This document shows positions 63,021 to 64,000 of a stretch of 64,000 nucleotides of DNA, one piece after another. The stretch is from Hymenobacter sublimis (GTDB lineage Bacteria > Bacteroidota > Bacteroidia > Cytophagales > Hymenobacteraceae). The position numbers and the translations under genes were made by a program. The stretch covers positions 1,797,501 to 1,861,500 of the forward strand of contig NZ_CP095848.1 of assembly GCF_023101345.1 (NCBI RefSeq), in the 5' to 3' direction. How positions within the stretch are numbered: position 1 is the first letter of the stretch; every line of letters starts with the position of its first letter. The notes beneath the pieces were generated by a model. The model saw nothing but the letters and a program-made list of their open reading frames with translations. It was not told the DNA's origin and ran no database searches.

Positions 63021-63313
63021 GAGAATTGCCGGGCTTCGGTGCTGCGCTTTTCGATCAACCGGTTTGCTTACCGCTCGGAACCGCGCGGAATTCAGCTTAG
63101 TGCTAGCTGGTCGGTGGGTAGTAGTTTCTTAGGCTCCCTTTCTGCTTCTACAATTCTATTGCGTGTGCCCCACACTGTTGGCTAATACGGATAAAAACAG
63201 CCAATCGAAAGCAGAAACCGAAGGCGAGGGCTAGGGCAGTTCAGGTAAAATACTTCCCCTTTGAGAGGGCGCCGCTGGGAAACAAGCGAGTTGGGAAAAT
63301 CGTACATGCTTTC

Positions 63314-63763
63314 ATGTATGAACAGATTATTCTAGAAGAATCGTATGCCACGGTGTTGGCAGACTCGGCCACGCCTTGCATCATCGTACAGCTACATAGC
63401 TTTGCCAACCGGGAACAGTTTAAGCACATGATGAACACAGGGCTGGAGTACTTCCAGACTCATACCAGCCCCCAACAGCCCTGGGGCTGGATTGCCGATA
63501 CGCGCCGCATGAGTGCCATCCACAACGATATTCAGCAGTGGCTAGCCCACGACTGGAACGTTCGGGCTTACCAAGCGGGTTTGCGCGAGATGAGCATCAT
63601 CACCTCCCAAAACGTGCTCGGGCAGCTGGCAACCCAGCAGTATGCCCAGCTAGCGGTAGCGCAACCCGAAAAATATGTGCTGGAACCTGTTTACTACCCA
63701 TCATTGGAGGAAGCTAAGCAAGGCGTAAGAAAAAGAACTGCAGCGTCCAAGGCTCAGGAATAG
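63314..63763 (+). CDS. STAS/SEC14-like protein
   Basis: The 149-residue protein has no signal peptide and looks cytosolic. IIVQLHSFANREQFKHMMNTGLEYF, WGWIADTRRMSAIHNDIQQWLAHDW and MSIITSQNVLGQLATQQY give the alternating strands and helices of the STAS/SEC14-like (SpoIIAA-like) group found in tandem in Bacteroidota. Role unknown. It is followed at 58 bases by a partial paralogue. Start: ATG 63314. Confidence 0.75.
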   Translation: MYEQIILEESYATVLADSATPCIIVQLHSFANREQFKHMMNTGLEYFQTHTSPQQPWGWIADTRRMSAIHNDIQQWLAHDWNVRAYQAGLREMSIITSQNVLGQLATQQYAQLAVAQPEKYVLEPVYYPSLEEAKQGVRKRTAASKAQE

Positions 63764-63821
63764 CCCTGTGCAAGACATTTGAGGGCGCTTCTCATTCATC
63801 ATTGATTTCGAATAGGCTTTT

Positions 63822-64000
63822 ATGCAAGAGTTAAAAACCTCTCTGGGCAGGGTGTACCTAACAGTAGATACCGATTATGAAAACCAGTGGATCCGGGTAA
63901 ACTGGCAAGGCTACCTGACCGCCGACAGCATTCAGGAAGGGGCCAAGGCCTACACCGAAGCGCTAGCCAAGGCCGGATTTTCCTGCGTTCTAAACGACAC
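63822..64000 (+). CDS. STAS/SEC14-like protein, paralogue 2 (partial)
   Basis: The frame opens at ATG 63822 and runs off the right edge after 59 codons (MQELKTSLGRVYLTVDTDYE...AGFSCVLNDT). Its end aligns with the GWIADTRRM region of the preceding gene (VLNDT), so the two look like tandem paralogues. The rest lies outside the window. Confidence 0.65.
   Translation, partial: MQELKTSLGRVYLTVDTDYENQWIRVNWQGYLTADSIQEGAKAYTEALAKAGFSCVLND

Overview
The window looks like chromosomal DNA of a GC-rich Bacteroidota, most probably Hymenobacter or a close relative in the Cytophagales (inference). The evidence is a gliding/T9SS type B sorting domain and a T9SS type A sorting tail on neighbouring genes, Bacteroidota-type promoters (TTG, 17-23 bases, TAnnTTTG), start codons without Shine-Dalgarno sites, a Mrp protein of the form without a CxxC, and many secreted lipoproteins and peptidases. 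I see no rRNA, tRNA, CRISPR array, transposase, integrase or prophage. The gene content is mostly housekeeping and envelope functions.

Layout. 1-7.4 kb: tail of an unknown gene, mrp (-), dnaG, a one-pore K+ channel with an RCK domain, and two overlapping glycosyltransferases. 7.4-12 kb: proC, ribBA and a tandem pair of unknown secreted paralogues, separated by inverted-repeat elements. 12-16.4 kb: M14 peptidase, DoxX, a lipoprotein, surE. 16.4-22.2 kb: a Thr-rich secreted peptide, a histidine-kinase remnant, a TIGR04283-like glycosyltransferase, DUF1028, a histidine phosphatase, an M28 peptidase and a 2H phosphoesterase. 22.5-27.6 kb: a small AT-hook-like protein, an OmpA lipoprotein, a subtilase overlapping a beta-barrel gene, and a lipoprotein. 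27.7-34 kb: M23 peptidase, HMG-CoA-lyase-like enzyme, LutA-like protein, dapA, polysaccharide deacetylase. 34-38.1 kb: a cellulose-synthase-like GT2 with a degenerate GH26-like tail, divergent from a secreted clan GH-A hydrolase across an AT-rich palindromic gap. 38.1-43.2 kb: rhodanese, ligA, DUF4920, a TapB-like protein and an overlapping pair of small ORFs. 43.6-48.8 kb: a lone cytochrome-oxidase subunit III-like protein, the type B T9SS protein, and an M1 aminopeptidase. 48.9-53.6 kb: a probably frameshifted ORF, DUF2147, a gene-poor stretch with a promoter and several nested stem-loops (candidate structured RNA), NlpC/P60 and M61-PDZ peptidases. 53.6-64 kb: KUP transporter, a membrane protein, FKBP isomerase, a 45-residue secreted peptide, polysaccharide deacetylase, OmpA protein, an aldo/keto reductase broken by an in-frame TAG, a PBP2-like lipoprotein, and two STAS/SEC14-like genes at the right edge.

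How the genes fit together. Many products act on the cell envelope: wall synthesis and remodelling (PBP, M23, NlpC, dapA), OmpA anchors, glycan synthesis and trimming (GT4-like, GT2, deacetylases, GH-A), and extracellular peptide breakdown (M1, M14, M28, M61, S8). The least ordinary items are the GT2-GH26-like fusion with its divergent hydrolase, the candidate structured RNA near 50.4-50.8 kb, a dispersed family of about 100-bp hairpin elements, a second 160-bp element found twice, and promoter boxes placed so close to the ATG that the transcripts should be leaderless.
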